From NCBI GenBank assembly GCA_947482115.1, contig CANKII010000003.1, positions 372,001-436,000 on the forward strand: 64,000 nucleotides of DNA, given 5' to 3'. The translations under genes were made by a program, and so were the position numbers. The notes beneath the pieces are model-generated. The model did no database searches. It worked only from the letters and a program-made list of their open reading frames with translations, and was not told where the DNA came from. Each line of letters starts with the position of its first letter. Position 1 is the stretch's first letter. Shown one piece after another: positions 62,792 through 64,000 of this stretch. Source of the DNA: Fibrobacterota bacterium (lineage in GTDB: Bacteria > Fibrobacterota > Fibrobacteria > UBA11236).

Positions 62792-63661
62792 TTACTTCCG
62801 CGCCACTTCCAACAAACTGAAAATCTTTTTTCGAAACTCACCGTTCTCCCCTTCCAACCGGGGATCATTGTCCAACAAATCCACCGCTGCAATCAAAACG
62901 GTTTCTGCTTCCTTCCGTTGTTCCAGGGAAAGCAGGGCTTCGGCGTATTTGATTTTCCAGTCCACACTCGCGGGCCACAACGTTTTTTCCGCTTGCGCGG
63001 CCAGCGCCAAACGCTCCCGCAGGCATGCGGGAGTTCCCACCTGACCGTAGGCGTCGAAAAGCGTCTGCAGTATTCCCGGTGAACCCGGATACACCCGACG
63101 ACCTTGATCCAGTAATTCCTGCGGCGGCTTCCAGCTTCCCCGATAGGCATGCAATAACTCGACATAAATGTTTTCATCCGGATGTTGATCCCAACCCAAA
63201 CGATAGGCGGCGATGGCGGCGGCAGTATCGTGAGTGGACAGGGCAATCTTCGCCAGAAATCCGGCTTGTTCCACAATATTGGTTCCTTCAAGAATGTTTT
63301 GCCGCATCAAGGCTTTCGCCTCATCGAGATGGCCTTGAAGATACCGGTACATGGCCTTGAGCCGCATCCCCTGACCGCGCCACAAGGGATGCGTGAGCAG
63401 GTATTCAATGTCCCCCGCCATGGTGGGCGCGGTATCGCCATGTTGCAAAAGAATCAAAGTCCGCTGCCAGCGCCGCTTGAATTTCTGCGGATTCTCCCGG
63501 ACTTCCTCGTTGTACTTCTCCAACAATGCAGGATTAATGGGTGCGGACAAAATGACATTCAGGGAATCCGGTGAATTCTCGTTCGAAATCGAGTCGTTCT
63601 GGGCAAAACAGGTTTTCCCCAAAAGCGAAAAGAACATCATGGCGATTAAAAACTTTTTCAT
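62792..63661 (-). CDS. Hypothetical periplasmic TPR-like protein
   Basis: A 289-residue protein started at 63661 (MKKFLIAMMFF), giving a signal peptide ending at CFAQ; an ATG at 63715 is open but has no signal. The rest is helical with repeat-like units (MYRYLQGHLDEAKALMRQNIL, FLAKIALSTHDTAAAIAAYRLGW, IKYAEALLSLEQRKEAETVL), typical of tetratricopeptide scaffolds. No partner gene is apparent. It ends 15 bases from the convergent cytochrome gene. Confidence 0.72.
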   Translation of the reverse strand: MKKFLIAMMFFSLLGKTCFAQNDSISNENSPDSLNVILSAPINPALLEKYNEEVRENPQKFKRRWQRTLILLQHGDTAPTMAGDIEYLLTHPLWRGQGMRLKAMYRYLQGHLDEAKALMRQNILEGTNIVEQAGFLAKIALSTHDTAAAIAAYRLGWDQHPDENIYVELLHAYRGSWKPPQELLDQGRRVYPGSPGILQTLFDAYGQVGTPACLRERLALAAQAEKTLWPASVDWKIKYAEALLSLEQRKEAETVLIAAVDLLDNDPRLEGENGEFRKKIFSLLEVARK

Positions 63662-63757
63662 GTTTTTTCCCGGTGATTCCCGAAACACAGTAGCAATTGC
63701 CTGTTGCCGGGGCATTGCAACCTCTCCGAATCGCTTTCTTTTGTTTTATTTGCAGGG

Positions 63758-64000
63758 ATGAAGAACTCCGCTCCCTGGCGTTTTATTTTCCTGATCGGGA
63801 TCGTCAGCCTTTTCGCAGACATCACCTATGAAGGCGGTCGCGGTTTGGCCGGGCCGTTCCTGTTCTCACTGGGCGCATCGGCCACGGCGGTGGGCTTCAT
63901 TTCCGGTTTGGGTGAAATGATTGGATATGGACTGCGCCTGCTGTTTGGAATGTGGAGTCAGCGCACGGGCCGCTATTGGGGATTCACCTTGACGGGATTC
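63758..64000 (+). CDS. MFS transporter, N-terminal part
   Basis: A partial gene cut by the right edge; 81 residues are visible. It begins MKNSAPWRFIFLIGIVSLFADITYEGGRG, followed by SLGASATAVGFISGLGEM and a loop LFGMWSQRTGR, which carries the major-facilitator loop pattern between helices 2 and 3. The family resembles YCF-like drug or metabolite exporters (SLFADxxYEG type). The start has AGGG immediately upstream; spacing is tight. Confidence 0.75.
   Translation, partial: MKNSAPWRFIFLIGIVSLFADITYEGGRGLAGPFLFSLGASATAVGFISGLGEMIGYGLRLLFGMWSQRTGRYWGFTLTGF

Overview
The window looks like a chromosomal segment of a Gram-negative bacterium of the Fibrobacterota/FCB type. The evidence is that several secreted proteins end in a beta-rich C-terminal domain resembling type IX secretion sorting domains (typically a Gx(V/I)Y...(V/I)(R/K)V core followed by a basic, hydrophobic end). 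FadL-like barrels, lipoproteins with lipoboxes, a 14-subunit complex I and a eukaryote-like xylulokinase are also present. The phylum is inferred from general similarity, not from a marker gene. Coding density is very high and gene starts commonly overlap stops (ATGA, GTGA, TGATG).

Layout. 1-4022: a tandem array of four secreted ThuA-domain paralogues (the first cut by the window edge). 4173-9722: a tightly packed minus-strand operon, in transcription order three secreted proteins that share the same C-terminal tail (RPSRERGxQR), a FadL-like outer-membrane barrel, a lipoprotein, and a histidine kinase whose periplasmic part is an FG-GAP propeller plus an ASPIC/UnbV domain. I consider this the best candidate for an undescribed system. 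9968-23589: complete nuoABCDEFGHIJKLMN. 23586-26756: aroC, a YdcF/ElyC-like protein, an ArfB-like rescue factor and a HAD phosphatase. 26818-30152: an outer-membrane barrel and a large calcium-motif lipoprotein. 30228-35643: xylulokinase, RRM protein, RlmL-like methyltransferase, secreted metallophosphoesterase and a TIM-barrel protein. 35872-39061: sulfate activation genes cysD-cysN-cysC. 39071-43320: secreted SGNH hydrolase, another sorted secreted protein and Hsp20. 43498-46832: a possible L,D-transpeptidase-like protein, a divergent MurD, a membrane protein and gcvH. 46915-54224: a ThiE-SET fusion, SulP, argG, ispD-ispF, KTSC protein, RlmD-like methyltransferase and carbonic anhydrase. 54261-59182: an accessory stretch with an AT-rich nuclease-like gene, a ParE-type toxin-antitoxin pair, several small genes, gene relics and repeats. 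59209-64000: SDR protein, split rubrerythrin/rubredoxin, a molybdopterin oxidoreductase with its cytochrome b, a TPR protein and a partial MFS transporter.

A family of small palindromic repeats (nine copies seen) runs through the window. Each has a conserved centre close to TTCGACARGCTCA and a stem whose sequence changes from copy to copy while pairing is retained. They sit at gene borders, where they supply start-proximal codons (nuoE, cysN), the last codons or stop codon (thiE-SET, sulP, a rubredoxin relic), or lie just outside genes (gcvH, HAD phosphatase, nuclease-like gene). No rRNA, tRNA, CRISPR array, integrase or transposase gene was seen.
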